A DNA stretch of 64,000 nucleotides from Streptomyces sp. YIM 121038 (lineage in GTDB: Bacteria; Actinomycetota; Actinomycetes; Streptomycetales; Streptomycetaceae): assembly GCF_006088715.1 (NCBI RefSeq), contig NZ_CP030772.1:310001-374000 (forward strand), read 5' to 3'. Each line of letters starts with the position of its first letter. The first letter of the stretch is position 1. Positions 18,511 to 28,466 of this stretch are shown here, piece by piece. Both the position numbers and the translations under genes were made by a program. A model generated the notes under the pieces. That model saw nothing but the letters and a program-made list of their open reading frames with translations. It ran no database searches and was not told the DNA's origin.

Positions 18511-19560
18511 TCAGCGCCGGTGGCAGGCCCGGGCGGTGGCCTGGTGGAGTCGCCGCCACAGGGACCAGGCCAGCCCGCGCCGGATCCGCTCCTGGTGCGG
18601 GGGCAGGGGCCACATCAGCACAATGAGACGTTGGATCTCGAACGCGGTGAACCGCACGGGCCTCACGGTGCTGGTGGGGTCAGCCAGAGCCCCCTGTTTG
18701 CCCCGTCGGCCCGGCGGGGCAGGTCGGCACCGAACCGGCTGACGGTCGGCGGGCCGTCCTCCCGCGCGGCCTGTGCGTCGCTGACGGCCAAGAAGGCTGC
18801 CGCCAGTTGGGCGAGGGTGATGTGCCGGTACCAGCCGTGGAAGGACCGCACCTCGTAGTCGGCCAGCCCGCAGGCGGACTTCGCCAGCTTGATCGCCTCC
18901 TCCACCCGCCAGCGGGCGCCGGGCACCAGAACGATCTCTTCCAGCTCGGTCCCGGGCGGCCCCCACCCAATGTAGTAGTCACGGTTTTCGGGCTCCTCGG
19001 GGCGGCGGCGGACCACGATCCACCGCGCCCACGCCCCGGGGCTCGCCTGCGGATCGGGAATCTGGCGGACCCACCACTGCCACGTCCTGCTGTCGAGCTG
19101 ACTGGGTCCGGCAGGCAGGGTGACCCACTCGTCCTCGGCCGCGCACCGGGCCACCAGGCGGGCTAGGTGGCGCCAGCCGGGGCGGGGCAGCACCGTGTGG
19201 TCGGCCTGCACATTGACCACATACGGCAGGTGGTTTCCTTCGAGGAAGCTTCGGAAGGCCCCGTCGCGGCCGTAGACCTCGTCGGCGGCCACCCACACCC
19301 GCCCGGTCGGCAGGTCGGGCAGGATCCGGGAGATCATCGCCTCGGCCAAGCGGGGCTTGGTCGCGAAGACGACCCCGTCGGGGACATACGCCGCACGGCA
19401 CCGCAGCCGGTCCTCGGCCCACTCCTTGGGCAGGTACAACTCCCAGTCGACCGGAGCCTGTCCGGCGCCGGTGGCCCAGGCGGCCATCACCCCGATCTGG
19501 CAGGGGAACACCCCGCCCAGGGCTCGTACGTAAATGACTGTCAGATTGGATCTGCGGGTC
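18511..19560 (-). pseudogene. IS701-family transposase, truncated and frameshifted
   Basis: The catalytic part is well kept: VDWELYLPKEWAEDRLRC, RVWVAADEVYGRDGAFRSFL, YYIGWGPPG, WRVEEAIKLAKSACGLADYEVRSFHGWYRHITLAQLAAAFL. The last segment (FTAFEIQRLIVLMW, SLWRRLHQATARACHRR) is in another frame, so there is a frameshift near 18690. The N-terminal 150 or so residues are missing at 19560, where the sequence passes into the ISAzo13 remnant. Inactive. Confidence 0.8.
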
Positions 19561-19583
19561 AGGACGCAGTGGGAGGCTGGGTC

Positions 19584-20198
19584 ATGACTACGCCTCCGCA
19601 CCACCACACCCCGACTACCGCACTGCAGGCCAAGTTCGACCAGGTCCTCCCGCACCTCGACGAACGGCGCCGCCGGCTCTACCTGGCCAGCGAGGCCGTC
19701 GCGCTCGGCCACGGCGGGATCACCACGGTGGCCGCCGTCTCCGGCACGAGCGCCGCCACCATCGCCCGCGGCATCACCGAGCTGGTCGTGTCGTCCCCGC
19801 CAACCCATCGCATCCGTGCCCCGGGAGCTGGCCGCAAGCCGCTGACAACAACCGACCCCGGCCTGCTGCCGGCCCTTGAGGCGCTGATCGAGCCGCACGC
19901 CCGCGGTGATCCCGTCTCCCCGCTTCGCTGGACCACACGGTCGCTGCGCACCCTGGCCCAGGCCCTGACATCCGAGGGCCACCCGATCAGTGCCACAACC
20001 GTCGGACATCTCCTACACAAGATGGGCTACAGCCTGCAAGGCACCGCCAAAACCACCGAAGGTGCCCGCCATCCGGACCGCGATGCCCAGTTCACTCACA
20101 TCAACGCCACCGCCGCTGCCTTCCTCGACGCCGATCAGCCGGTGATCAGCGTTGACACCAAGGCCAAGGAGTGGATCGGTAACCGTGACCGGCCCTGA
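19584..20198 (+). pseudogene. ISAzo13-family transposase, N-terminal half
   Basis: Starts at ATG 19584 (MTTPPHHHTPTTALQAKFD). LPHLDERRRRLYLASEA and GGITTVAAVSGTSAATIARGI are the helix-turn-helix region, then RRIRAPGAGRKPL-like IRAPGAGRKPLT, LRWTTRSLRTLAQAL, TVGHLLHKMGYSLQG and the first catalytic Asp region DADQPVISVDTKAKE. The gene stops there because an IS256-type element takes over near 20200. The catalytic remainder is absent. Confidence 0.8.
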
Positions 20199-20204
20199 CG
20201 CACC

Positions 20205-21586
20205 TGGCGGGTCGCGTCCTTGGTGCGGTGTAAAAGGCTCGACGAGGGGTTCCGTGGGGTTGATGTGATGCGGCCTTGGTGAGGGACACGCGGGCCGGGG
20301 GTGCGAGGTGGATCACTTCTGTCTCGGTGGGGTGGAGCAGGTCGCGGCGTATGCGTTCGAGTTGGCGCGGGCCGGTGGGGGTGGTGGTGAAGCCGTGCCA
20401 TCCGGTCGCGGTGCGGGACGGGACGGCGAAGGCCAGGCTGACGCAGGAGGTCTCGCCGGGGAAGCGGCCGATGGCCTTGACCCGGCGCCGGGTCTTGCCG
20501 GAGGTCCGCTGGATGAAGCTGGAGTGGCGGATCCGCTTGTGGTGCTCGGCAGGGAAGCGCAGGGAGGCGGTGAGTGGACTCCGGTCTGCCAGAAGGGGCT
20601 TGAGGGCTGCGGGGTAGATCTTCTCCCACTTCGCGGCGAAGGCGTCGGTGCGGCGCTGAACGGTCTCGACGAGCCGCTGACCAGGCGGGATACTGAGCTC
20701 GCTGGTATCGAAGTTCTCCCAGAACTCCTTCTTGACCTGCTCGAGGTCGTGGCGGCTGGCCTTCGAGGTGACGTTGCGGCATTGGTGTATCAGACACCGC
20801 TGGCGCGGGCTGCGGCCCAGGACGGGCTCGCAGGCGGAGATGAGGGCGCTGCCGCCGTCGGATATCACCAGCAGCGGCGGGGTGAGGCCGCGGTCGAGGA
20901 GTCCCTGGAGGAAGCCGGCCCAGGCGTCGTGGGATTGGGAGCCGGCGGCTTCCAGGCCGATGAGGACGGGCCTGCCGCCGGTGTCGATGCCCCAGGCGGC
21001 GAGCACCGGCTCCGCGGGAGCGTTCGGGTGCATGCGGAAGGGCGAGGCGTCGATGAACAAGCAGTCCAGCGTGACGCCGGACAGATCGCGTTCGCGCCAG
21101 GCGTCGTACTCGGTGCGGACCGCCTGGCAGATGCTGGAGAGCGTGGACTTCGACAGCGCCGCATCCGGGCCCAAATGCCTCGGCGGGGATGTTCCGAACG
21201 TCGCGGGTGGACAGGCCGCGCACGAACGAGGCGATGACGAGGGACTCGAGCGCGTTCGTGCGGGTCACCGTCGTCCCGAACAGACGCGAGGCGAACTTCT
21301 CGCTCGTGCCGCGCAGCTCGGGCTTCTTGACCTTGACCGGCCCGGATGTGGTCTTGATGACCGCCTCCCGGGGGTGCGTTGGCGGTGCCCGGCCCGCACC
21401 ACCGGCGCCACGGGGCTGTCCTCGGCCGCATCCCGGCCGTCGTCGTCCTGGGCCGCAGCGGTGTCGGCGCGCTGGTACCGGGCGCGGCCGGGGAACTCAC
21501 CCGCCTCAGCCGCCAGGGCCGTCTGGATGATCAGCTTCGCGCCGGGCCGGGCCACCTGCTCCAGGCAGTCGGCCAGCGGCCGGCCC
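20205..21586 (-). pseudogene. IS256-family transposase with frameshifts
   Basis: The N-terminus begins against the IS1182 end (PGAKLIIQTALAAEAGEF). It then shifts frame to IKTTSGPVKVKKPELRGTSEKFASRLFG, TRTNALESLVIASFVRGLSTRDV. An extra C in GGGCCCGG near 21172 breaks the frame again before ALSKSTLSSICQAV. The core is good: LDCLFIDASPF, EPVLAAWGIDTGGRPVLIGLEAAGSQS, LLVISDGGSA (second Asp), RQRCLIHQCRN. The C-terminus is GRFPGETSCVSLAFAV. Two or more frameshifts make it inactive. The end near 20215 (TTGGTGCGGTGTAAAAGG) resembles an IS256 terminus. Confidence 0.8.
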
Positions 21587-23333
21587 TCAGCTTGACTCTG
21601 TCGGGGATCTTGAAGATGCGGGGGTCAGGTTCCCAGGGTTCGCCAGGACTTGGGCCGGGGGTATCGCGTGCTGGTCGAGGTAGTGCTGGAAGGCGGTCGG
21701 TCGGCGGGGTGGGGGTACTTCCTCGGCCGGTGGCAGTTGGCTGAGGCGCTCGATGTTGACGGCGATGGCCGTCAGGATGTGCTGGATGTGGGCCTTTCCC
21801 TGTCCTCGGTAGCGGCAGCGCCGCATGCCGTGGCCGTGGGCGAACTCGTTGACCGTGCCCTCCACTCCGGAGCGGACCGCGTAGCGGGTCTTCCACTCGG
21901 GCTTCTGCTGCTCGGCGCGGACGCGAAGTTGCAGGTCGCGGAGTTCTCGTGGGGGAAAGCCCACGGTGCGGTGGCTTTCGCGGGCGGTGGTGCACTGGGT
22001 GCGGGCCGGGCAGGGCTGGCACTGGGTCTTGGTGAATCTGGCCACGATCAGCGGGGCCGCGGTCGGCGAGGAGGTCGGGTAGGGGCCGTGCCAGCCCGCG
22101 CTGACCTGTCCCTGGGGGCAGGTGACCTGCTGACGGTCGTAGTCGATGTGGAAGTCGTCCCGGGCGAAGCCCTCGCCTCGGCGGTGCTGGTGGGTGGGGT
22201 TGCTCTTCAGCGGCCCGGAGACGGTGACCTGGTGTTCACGGGTGGCCTGTTCCAGGTGGGGCAGGGAGGTGTAGCCAGTGTCGACCAGGTGCTCGGCGGG
22301 CAGCAGTCCGCGACGCGCCAGGCGGGTGTGGATGCCGGGCAGGACCTGGCTGTCGTGGGTGGTAGCCGCAGTGGTCGCGACATCCGTGATCACGTTGGGG
22401 CCGTCGGGAGCACAGGTCTCCGTCAGATGAGCGGCGAACCCCTTCCAGCTGATTCGTGCCCCTGTCCTCGCGTAGCGTGCCGAGGTGTCGTAGGGCGAGA
22501 CGATCCGCCCGGGACGAGGACGGCAGTCCAGGCCCGCCTTCCTTCTCGGCGGTGCGCCAGCGCAGCCGACCTGCCTGATCACGGTGGTAGTTCTGCACCA
22601 TGATCTGGCGCAGGGCCTGGACACGGGAGCCGGGCGTGCGGTCTGCTCCGTGCCGGTAGAGGTGTTCCAGGAGCCGGGCGGCGTCGTTTCCGGTGGCGAG
22701 GATCCTGGTCATGGGCTTGGTGGGGTTCTTGCCCAGACGGACCGGCCGGCCGTAGCGGAGCCCCCAGTCCTCGTCGACCAGGCCGTCGAGCAGGTGCGGG
22801 GAAGAACCAGCGACTTCTTCGAGTGCGGCGCGGACTGCCTCGGTGATCAGCTCCAGGCGGGTCAGGTCGCGCACCGCGGCCAGGACGTGGGTGGAGTCGG
22901 TGCGCTGCGTGGTGCGCTCGCGCACCAGTCTGGCCTCCTTGAGGCGGGCCAGCGCGAGGTCGAGGAGGCGGTCGGCGCGGTCGCCTTCGGCGAGACGGTC
23001 GCGGAAGTCGGCCAGCACACTGTGGTGGAACCCGGGATCGTCCAGCTCCATCGCCAGGGCGTACTTGAAGTCGATGCGGCAGCGGACCGCCTCGGCGGCC
23101 TGCCGGTCCGACAGGCCGAGCAGGAACTGCAGCACACAGACCGTGGCCAGTTGAGCAGGCGAGAGCCCCGGCCGCCCGTCCCGCGGGTACCAGTCGGCGA
23201 AGTCCTCATCGCACCACAGCCCATCGAGGCGGTCGCGTACCCATATCGCCGTCGTCCCGCCCGGGTTGCTCGCCCGCGCGACTTGCGCGGTCAGAGACGG
23301 GACCTGCTCACCGGAACGAGGGCGGAGCGACAA
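21587..23333 (-). pseudogene. IS1182-family transposase, one frameshift
   Basis: The N-terminal 270 residues (start 23333) have the Tnp N-domain LSPAQLATVCVLQFLLGLSDRQAAEAVRCRID, LDDPGFHHSVLADFRDRL and TDSTHVLAAVRDL (catalytic Asp). Near 22540 the frame changes. The C-terminal part continues with [15 protein letters not shown] sequence, [14 protein letters not shown], a Cys cluster [10 protein letters not shown] and the end box [39 protein letters not shown] with the final Glu. All domains are present, so a single indel inactivates it. Confidence 0.85.
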
Positions 23334-23435
23334 GGGGCACCTCGACAGCTGCGTCGGTCGGCGGAACTACCCGAGCATGCCTGTCGATCATGCTGTCGCA
23401 CCGAGGAACTCCAAGATCCCCGACAGAGTCAAGCT
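21588..23435 (-). mobile_element. IS1182-family element, about 1.85 kb
   Basis: Bounded by long inverted repeats: AGCTTGACTCTGTCGGGGAT on the left (21589 on) and its complement ending at 23435 on the right, identical over about 24 bp including TTG. It abuts the next element's terminus without spacer. One transposase gene with a frameshift. Confidence 0.85.
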
Positions 23436-25073
23436 CAGCTTGGGATTTATCCTGCGGCGGTGACTCTCCGTGGTTTCGTGCCGAGCTTGTGGTGGGCGGG
23501 GCGCTGGTAACGCTCGCCGGTGGCGAGGACCTTGCCCACGTCATGGCGGGTGGCGGACCGCCGGTTCCTCGAGCCAACTGGACGCCCTGGGCCAGGATGT
23601 GAAGGTTTCGGCGCACCGGCTGGTGAAGCGGCTGTCGGACGCAGGTTTCTGAACCCCCGGCGGACTCGGGCGGGTGTGAGCCGTTCCGGCGGGGCGGGCT
23701 TCTCCCATGGATGGCGGAGGTCCTTCACCAGCGGGCGGACGAGGCGGAGTTGAGCGTGGGCGGCGAGGACGAGCCAGGTCCACCGGTCCGCGGCCTCGGG
23801 GCTGCGCAGCCGTGGGGCGGTCCAGCCGAGTGTCTGCTTCCAGAACCTGAACATGTGCTCCACATCGAATCTGCGCAGGAAGACCTGCCAGCAACGGTCG
23901 GTGTCGGCCGCGGTGGCGCCGGTCTTGGACCACCACAGCCACACCGGCTTGGGCTCGCCGCCGGAGGGCAGGTGCTCGACCTGGAGCCGGATCACCGTGC
24001 CCTCGATCAGGGGCAGCTCGGCGGTGTGGTCGATCCATGCGCATCGCCGGGTGAGGCGGGGGTGGAGCCGGTCCCAGGCCCGTGCGGTTGCCTTCCCGTA
24101 GAGGCGGGTGTCGGTGATGGTGATGGCTTGCTCGGTGCCCCAGGTTGCCGGGTCGCCGAAGACGAACTCGCCGCCGTGCTTGGGCGGGCGGCCGCCCAAG
24201 GGGTTGGCCTGGTGGAACTCCTTGCGGGAGGGTGCCGGACGGCGCATCACGCGGTCCGAACGGAGCCGGCCCAGGATCTCGACGGGCAGGCCGGCCAGCA
24301 GGTGGGCCAGGCGCGGGGCGTCGTATCCGGCATCGACCACGACCAATACGTCCGGGTCGCCCTCGCGCCATTGTCCCGCCGTGATGAGGCGCTCGACAAC
24401 CTCGCGGATCTGTGAGGTGGTGACTGCCGCGACGTCGGCGCCGGGTCCGAGGCGGACCGCGTCCAGGACCGCCGTCCACGAGGTCCTCCCGGTCTCCAGC
24501 GCGGCGATGACGGAGTAAGGCCAGCCAGGGATCATCTGGTGCTTGTTGTCTCCGTAGCCGTAGGTGTGGCAAAAGCACCGGTCAGGAGCGGTGTCCGCGT
24601 CTGGACGCAGCCAGGGCGTGACGTCGACGGCCAGGACCAGGCGGCCATCGGCCGCCTTCGGCAACGGTACCGAGACCAGGGCCCGCCGCAGCCGGTCCAC
24701 ATCAAGGCGCCCCTGGTTCAGCCCGGCGTACAACGCGCCATGCCCACGCTGGTGTTCCGGCGCGAGCGCCAGGCCGACCAGGGTCTTCACCGGCCCGTCG
24801 GCACACAGCATCGCGTCGGTGAGTTCGAACAAGGAGTCCGCCCGTGAGGTCAGGGACGCGTACAACTCCGCACGGAAGGCTGACAGCAGCCCGAACGGCT
24901 CCCGCGTGACATCGTGATGCAGCAGACTCACCTCTACGGCCTTCGCTTGATCCGGTGCCTCTGTGACGGAGCACAGAATCAGACGAAGGCCGCCCCGCTG
25001 AAGGGCCCTTATCACTACGAGTGATCAAGTTCGAGGCGCAATTCGACCAGCGAGAATAAATCCCAAGCTCAGC
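23433..25073 (-). mobile_element. Unclassified DDE element with 18-bp ends
   Basis: GCTCAGCTTGGGATTTAT at 23433-23450 faces ATAAATCCCAAGCTCAGC at 25056-25073, a 17/18 inverted repeat that neatly encloses the NF041680-like gene. No target duplication is visible; the left end touches the IS1182 terminus. Confidence 0.65.
23447..24931 (-). CDS. Putative DDE transposase of an unclassified actinobacterial family (NF041680-like), intact
   Basis: About 494 residues. I choose GTG 24931 (VSLLHHDVTREPFG), the family-like start; the open frame runs to 25015. Characteristic blocks: FELTDAMLCADGPVKTLVGLALAPEHQRGHGALY, RLVLAVDVTPWLRPDA, CFCHTYGYGDNKHQMIPGWPYS, DVLVVVDAGYDAPRLAHLL, ILGRLRSDRVMRRP, WLWWSKTGA, RRFDVEHMFRFWKQTLGWTAPRLRSPEAADRWTWLV. 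Asp in VLAVDV and VVVDAG plus Glu in FDVEHMFRFWKQ look like a DDE triad of the IS4/IS701 superfamily. It lies between 17/18 inverted repeats (23433-23450 and 25056-25073), which supports a complete 1.64-kb element. A truncated relative is at 32585-33869. Confidence 0.75.
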   Translation of the reverse strand: MSLLHHDVTREPFGLLSAFRAELYASLTSRADSLFELTDAMLCADGPVKTLVGLALAPEHQRGHGALYAGLNQGRLDVDRLRRALVSVPLPKAADGRLVLAVDVTPWLRPDADTAPDRCFCHTYGYGDNKHQMIPGWPYSVIAALETGRTSWTAVLDAVRLGPGADVAAVTTSQIREVVERLITAGQWREGDPDVLVVVDAGYDAPRLAHLLAGLPVEILGRLRSDRVMRRPAPSRKEFHQANPLGGRPPKHGGEFVFGDPATWGTEQAITITDTRLYGKATARAWDRLHPRLTRRCAWIDHTAELPLIEGTVIRLQVEHLPSGGEPKPVWLWWSKTGATAADTDRCWQVFLRRFDVEHMFRFWKQTLGWTAPRLRSPEAADRWTWLVLAAHAQLRLVRPLVKDLRHPWEKPAPPERLTPARVRRGFRNLRPTAASPAGAPKPSHPGPGRPVGSRNRRSATRHDVGKVLATGERYQRPAHHKLGTKPRRVTAAG

Positions 25074-25174
25074 GAAGACGGCATCGATCCCGGCACGGAA
25101 CGCCCCGGTAGGCGATACTCGCTCGTGCACGAGCATGGGTCCTTCCCTACGAACTTGGCGGTCCAGTACGAAAC

Positions 25175-25526
25175 CTACGCTCGTCGCCTTTTACACCACT
25201 TTCTGGACACGACCAGTACCTCCACCTCACCGATCTCCGGTTCGGGCAGGGCTCTGACCAGCCGCAGGAGGGTGTCCTTGCCCACGGTGATGCCGACCGC
25301 GGTCGCCAAGCGGGCCCCTGCCCGGCCGGCCAGCACCAGCCCGATCTGCGTCAGCAGCCATCGCAGCGGCGGAGTGTAGCGGCTGTGCGGAGCGGTCAGC
25401 CCCGCGACCTGTTCGGCGAACGTCACCGCCGCACAGGCGGGGTTCTCGCAGTGGAAGCGGCGTACACATAACTCGATCACGACACCGAGCCCACCCGCGG
25501 CGACATCACGCAGCTTCCGTACGTAC
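25175..25526 (-). pseudogene. ISL3-family transposase N-terminal fragment
   Basis: About 110 residues of the zinc-finger and helix-turn-helix start of ISL3 transposases: YVRKLRDVAAGG, VIELCVRRFHCENPACAAVTFAEQVAGLTAPHSRYT, then GITVGKDTLLRLVRALP. The catalytic domain is absent below 25175. The upstream end is cut by the IS3 element starting at 25527. Confidence 0.75.
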
Positions 25527-25568
25527 TGAGGGGTCTCGCGCTTTCCGGGCAGGTGTCTGGTGATGACT

Positions 25569-26500
25569 TCACGCCGTGATGTGCAATGTCTGGTATTCGG
25601 TGTGGGCTTCGCGAGGTGGGCGGTTACCCACTGCCGAGTGGAGGTGTTTGTGTTTGTGCCAGGATTCGATGTACCGAGTGATGTCCTGCCGGGTGGCTTC
25701 GCGTGTCAGGTAAGTCATCCTGGATACACGCTCGTTCTTCAGCGCCGCGAAGAATGATTCCGTCATAGTGTTACTGAAACAGGTCCCGGTCCGTCCGGCG
25801 GAACGTGGAAGGCCGAGGTGTTTCAATGTCTCACCGTGCTCGGCTGGCCTGTAGTTCGATCCGCGGTCCGAGTGGAATATTGTGCCGTCTGTGAGTTTCC
25901 TGTTCCGGGCTGTGTTGCGGATGGCCCGGGATGTGAGGGGGGTGTGGTAGTGGTCGTCCATGGCGTAGCCGATGGCTTCCTTCGTGCGGCGGTCGATGGC
26001 GGTCGCCAGGTACAGCCACCTCTCACTGGTGGACACGTAGGTGATGTCCCCGACCGGCTTTTGGCCGGGAGCGTCGGCGGTGAAGTTCCGGCCGGCGAGG
26101 TCAGGCGCGGGGCCGGGGGTGCCCTGGGTGAGGCCGAAGCGTTTCGGCTTCGGCTGGGAGGGCTCCAGGCCCGGTTCGCGCGTGAGGCGGCGGACCGGCT
26201 CCAGGCCGGCGGTGACGTCCCGGCGGTGCGGTTGTGCGTGGATGCGCCGGTGGCTGTAGGTGCTGTCGGAGTCCTCGAACGCCTTCGTGATGAGCAGTTT
26301 CAGTTCCTCACGCCGTTCGGCTGTCGCGGATTCGGGACGGCCTCGCCAGTCGTAGTAGCCGGATTTGGAGACGCCGAGTCGCTTGCACCTGTACCCGACG
26401 CTGTACGCGTACTCCGTCGTGTCGAGCCGCGTCTCGTTGATGAACTCGTACGTGCTCGCTGCCGGGGATCCCCCGCGAAGTACGCTGCGGCTTTTTTCAG
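25569..26500 (-). CDS. IS3-family OrfB integrase, made by -1 frameshift from OrfA
   Basis: I traced the frame from the stop at 25569 upstream without interruption into the orfA overlap. It has no ATG/GTG/TTG before the GTG at 26036, as expected if it is made only as an OrfAB fusion. Blocks: GVSKSGYYDWRGRPES, TYSHRRIHAQ, VGDITYVSTSERWLYLATAIDRR (first Asp), TIFHSDRGSNYRPAE (second Asp), TGTCFSNTMTESFFAALKNE (Glu), HSAVGNRPPREAH. All three catalytic residues are present. The run CTGAAAAAAGCC in orfA is a good slippery site. The upstream limit is approximate. Confidence 0.8.
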
Positions 26501-26749
26501 GAAGGTGTTTTCCATCTCGGCTTCGCGGATCCGGCGTTCCAGCTCTTTGAGGCGTGCTCGTTCGCTGAGCGTCAGTTCCGCGTCTGGCGCCGGCTCCTGG
26601 CGTGCCTTGTGTTTCTTCACCCAGCCCCGGAGGGTTTCGGGGTTCATCCCGGGCTCGCGGCCTGCTTCGGAGATCGTCTTACTCGAGCTCAGCGCGACCC
26701 GGACGGCTTCTTCACGGAACTCGGGTGTGTACTTGCTGAGTGACGCCAC
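26300..26749 (-). CDS. IS3-family OrfA
   Basis: 149 codons as an ORF. The functional part is residues 1-88: KYTPEFREEAVRVALSSS, TISEAGREPGMNPETLRGWV (helix-turn-helix), then the coiled coil ERARLKELERRIREAEMENTFLKKAAAYFAG. The last 55 codons are out-of-frame orfB sequence. It binds the ends and provides the N-terminus of OrfAB. Confidence 0.85.
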   Translation of the reverse strand: MASLSKYTPEFREEAVRVALSSSKTISEAGREPGMNPETLRGWVKKHKARQEPAPDAELTLSERARLKELERRIREAEMENTFLKKAAAYFAGDPRQRARTSSSTRRGSTRRSTRTASGTGASDSASPNPATTTGEAVPNPRQPNGVRN

Positions 26750-26860
26750 ATCGTGCTTCCTCGTTCCCTGTTCAGGGAAACCCTATTGGGTCCCTGTCCG
26801 GAAACTTCGGGGCCCCTCAAGCTCCGGCAGTCGTATTCGCGCATGGTTTGTATAGGCCGC

Positions 26861-27679
26861 TCAAGGGTGTGGGCGTCGGCCCCATGTGGACAGGGTGAGG
26901 AAGGCGAGGTCGGTGTAGCTGCCGCTGGCCAGCAGTTCCCTGCAGTCGGTGAGGTCCTGCTGTGTGACAAGGCCCTGGTGCACCATCGCTGGTCCGAGTT
27001 GTTCGAGGGTGAGCTGTGTGAGTGCGTCGGCGTTGCCGTTCCGGCCCACCCGGCCCGGGGCACACATGAGATCGACGTCTTCCAGGCCTGCCTGTGCGAG
27101 CAGCCGCGGCAGGGCGGTGGCCCACCGGACATCGACCTGCATCTGGCCGGAGACCAAGGCGATCAGAGCGTCCATACAGCGGTGGTAAGCGTTCTGAGCA
27201 CCCTCTGGGGAGGAGACCAGGATCAGCCCGTCTACACACACCCAGCCCCCTGGGGCAGTCCAACGCACCATCCGTGCGATGGTCTTGTCGCGTTCGGGCA
27301 GGTGCTCGAGCAGTGCGCGTGCGTGGACGAGGCTGAAGGACCCTGCGGGGAAGTCGTCCTGGACGACGTCGTGGCGCAGAATGGTCAGGTTCGGCACTCC
27401 TCGACGAGACAGCAGTCGGGTGTCGATGTCGGTGACCACCACTTCCCCCGGCGCGCACTGCCGGGCCAGCCACTGTGCAATGGAGCCGGCACCGCCCCCC
27501 AGCTCCAGGCAGCGCCAGCCCGTTTGGAGCCCCCGGCCGCTGATGGATGCACGCGTGATTGGGTCGGCAAACTTCTCCAGGGCGCGTAGACGTCGCAACT
27601 CCAGTGGCTTCTGGTAGTCGAGTAGCCCCGCCCCATAGGCCTGCTCGCGGGACTCGCCAGGTGTCGCTGTCGCTGCCAT
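26861..27679 (-). CDS. SAM-dependent class I methyltransferase
   Basis: 272 residues from ATG 27679 with AGGGAG eight bases upstream. A Rossmann methyltransferase: motif I LELGGGAGSIAQWLA (residues about 58-72), the acidic end of beta2 VVVTDIDTRLL, motif II-like RHDVVQDDF, and HARALLEHLPERDKTIARMVRWTAPGGWVCVDG (motifs III-IV). The C-terminal part resembles ubiquinone/menaquinone-type and antibiotic small-molecule methyltransferases, and the substrate cannot be read from sequence. A 31-residue ORF lies 109 bp upstream on the same strand and a regulator gene starts divergently. It is one of few intact non-transposon genes here. Confidence 0.8.
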   Translation of the reverse strand: MAATATPGESREQAYGAGLLDYQKPLELRRLRALEKFADPITRASISGRGLQTGWRCLELGGGAGSIAQWLARQCAPGEVVVTDIDTRLLSRRGVPNLTILRHDVVQDDFPAGSFSLVHARALLEHLPERDKTIARMVRWTAPGGWVCVDGLILVSSPEGAQNAYHRCMDALIALVSGQMQVDVRWATALPRLLAQAGLEDVDLMCAPGRVGRNGNADALTQLTLEQLGPAMVHQGLVTQQDLTDCRELLASGSYTDLAFLTLSTWGRRPHP

Positions 27680-27788
27680 GAGCCTACTCCCTTGGTATGT
27701 CGTGCCGAGCCTGTGCCCGCAGATCGGGCGGGAGGCCTGGGCGAGAGCGTGTGTCCGTCCCGGCAGGTCTCTGCCTGCGCAGGTTTAC

Positions 27789-27884
27789 TTACCCGGCGAT
27801 GGTGTCTTGTGGGTTCAGGGGGAGTGGGACTCCGATGAGTGTGGCGAGTTCGGTGGCCAGGGCTGCCGGTGTCGGGTGGGACAT
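27789..27884 (-). CDS. Possible 31-residue peptide upstream of the methyltransferase
   Basis: ATG 27884, reading MSHPTPAALATELATLIGVP and ending LNPQDTIAG. No Shine-Dalgarno is visible. The sequence could be an acyl-carrier-like N-terminal scrap, a peptide precursor or chance. It is listed because it is co-oriented with the methyltransferase and codon use looks coding. No function is claimed. Confidence 0.25.
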   Translation of the reverse strand: MSHPTPAALATELATLIGVPLPLNPQDTIAG

Positions 27885-28136
27885 GATGATCTTTTGTGTG
27901 ATCTTGATGTGCAGTGCGGCCTGGATAGGGGCCAGGGCGGTACGGCTGGAACGAACCCGGCAGATGGCGGCCGCTGTTGAGCGCGCTCGGCTGCCGGGTA
28001 CAACCAGCACACCGCTCTGGCATTCGATGGAACAGATGTCCTGGGCGGTGGATGCGATGCAACGGATGCAACCTTGTGCGCTTGTGAAATCCGGGTGGGG
28101 GTAGCCAGGTTGACCAGTGTCGGGAAGGGGAAAGTC

Positions 28137-28466
28137 GTGCCCAAGACCCCCAACGCCCGCCTGCGCGGGCTGCTTGAGGAAGCCGACCGGAGTGGCGCCC
28201 AGCTTGCCGCGGCTCTGCGGCAGGCAGCCGCCGAGCACGGCCGGCCGTTGGCGTGTGACCGGTCGATGGTCTCGCGCTGGCTGGCGGGCCCCCGCCCGCC
28301 GGTGCCCACTCTGTTGTTGGAGGTGCTGTCGCGGCGGCTTGGGCGTCCGGTCGTCGCGCTTGAGGCGGGCTTGTCCCGTGCCCCGTCCGCCGTGTTCGAT
28401 CTGTTCGGGGAGGCTAATACTGCAATTCGAGTTATGAGTGGTGGCCGCGTTTTTTGTAGTGGCTGA
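28137..28466 (+). pseudogene. HTH regulator N-terminal half, truncated
   Basis: Starts at GTG 28137 (MPKTPNARLRGLLEEA) behind a GGAAGGGG ribosome site. The helix-turn-helix is unusual but clear: GAQLAAALRQAAAEHG then DRSMVSRWLAG, followed by LLEVLSRRLGRPV. After about residue 90 (SAVFDLFGEAN) the sequence enters an IS701 remnant and stops at 28466. The intact protein would be several hundred residues, so this is a stub. It is divergent from the methyltransferase and may once have controlled it. Confidence 0.55.

Larger units (their letters stand above)
25527..26819 (-). mobile_element. IS3-family element, copy 1, apparently complete (1293 bp)
   Basis: The inverted repeats begin TGAGGGG at 25527 and, on the other strand, TGAGGGGCCCCGAAG at 26819, with TTTCCGG and CAGG conserved inside both. 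Between them lie orfA and an orfB open through its full length. No target duplication is seen. A near-identical truncated copy lies at 33876-34895. Confidence 0.85.

Noticed and set aside
23433..25073. Calling the NF041680-like gene IS701
   Set aside because: The true IS701 remnants at 18.5 and 28.4 kb have different conserved blocks. I kept it as an unclassified DDE family.
27789..27884. RiPP precursor peptide for the methyltransferase
   Set aside because: No Shine-Dalgarno, no core with Cys/Ser/Thr clusters and no other RiPP enzyme nearby. Kept only as a low-confidence small ORF.
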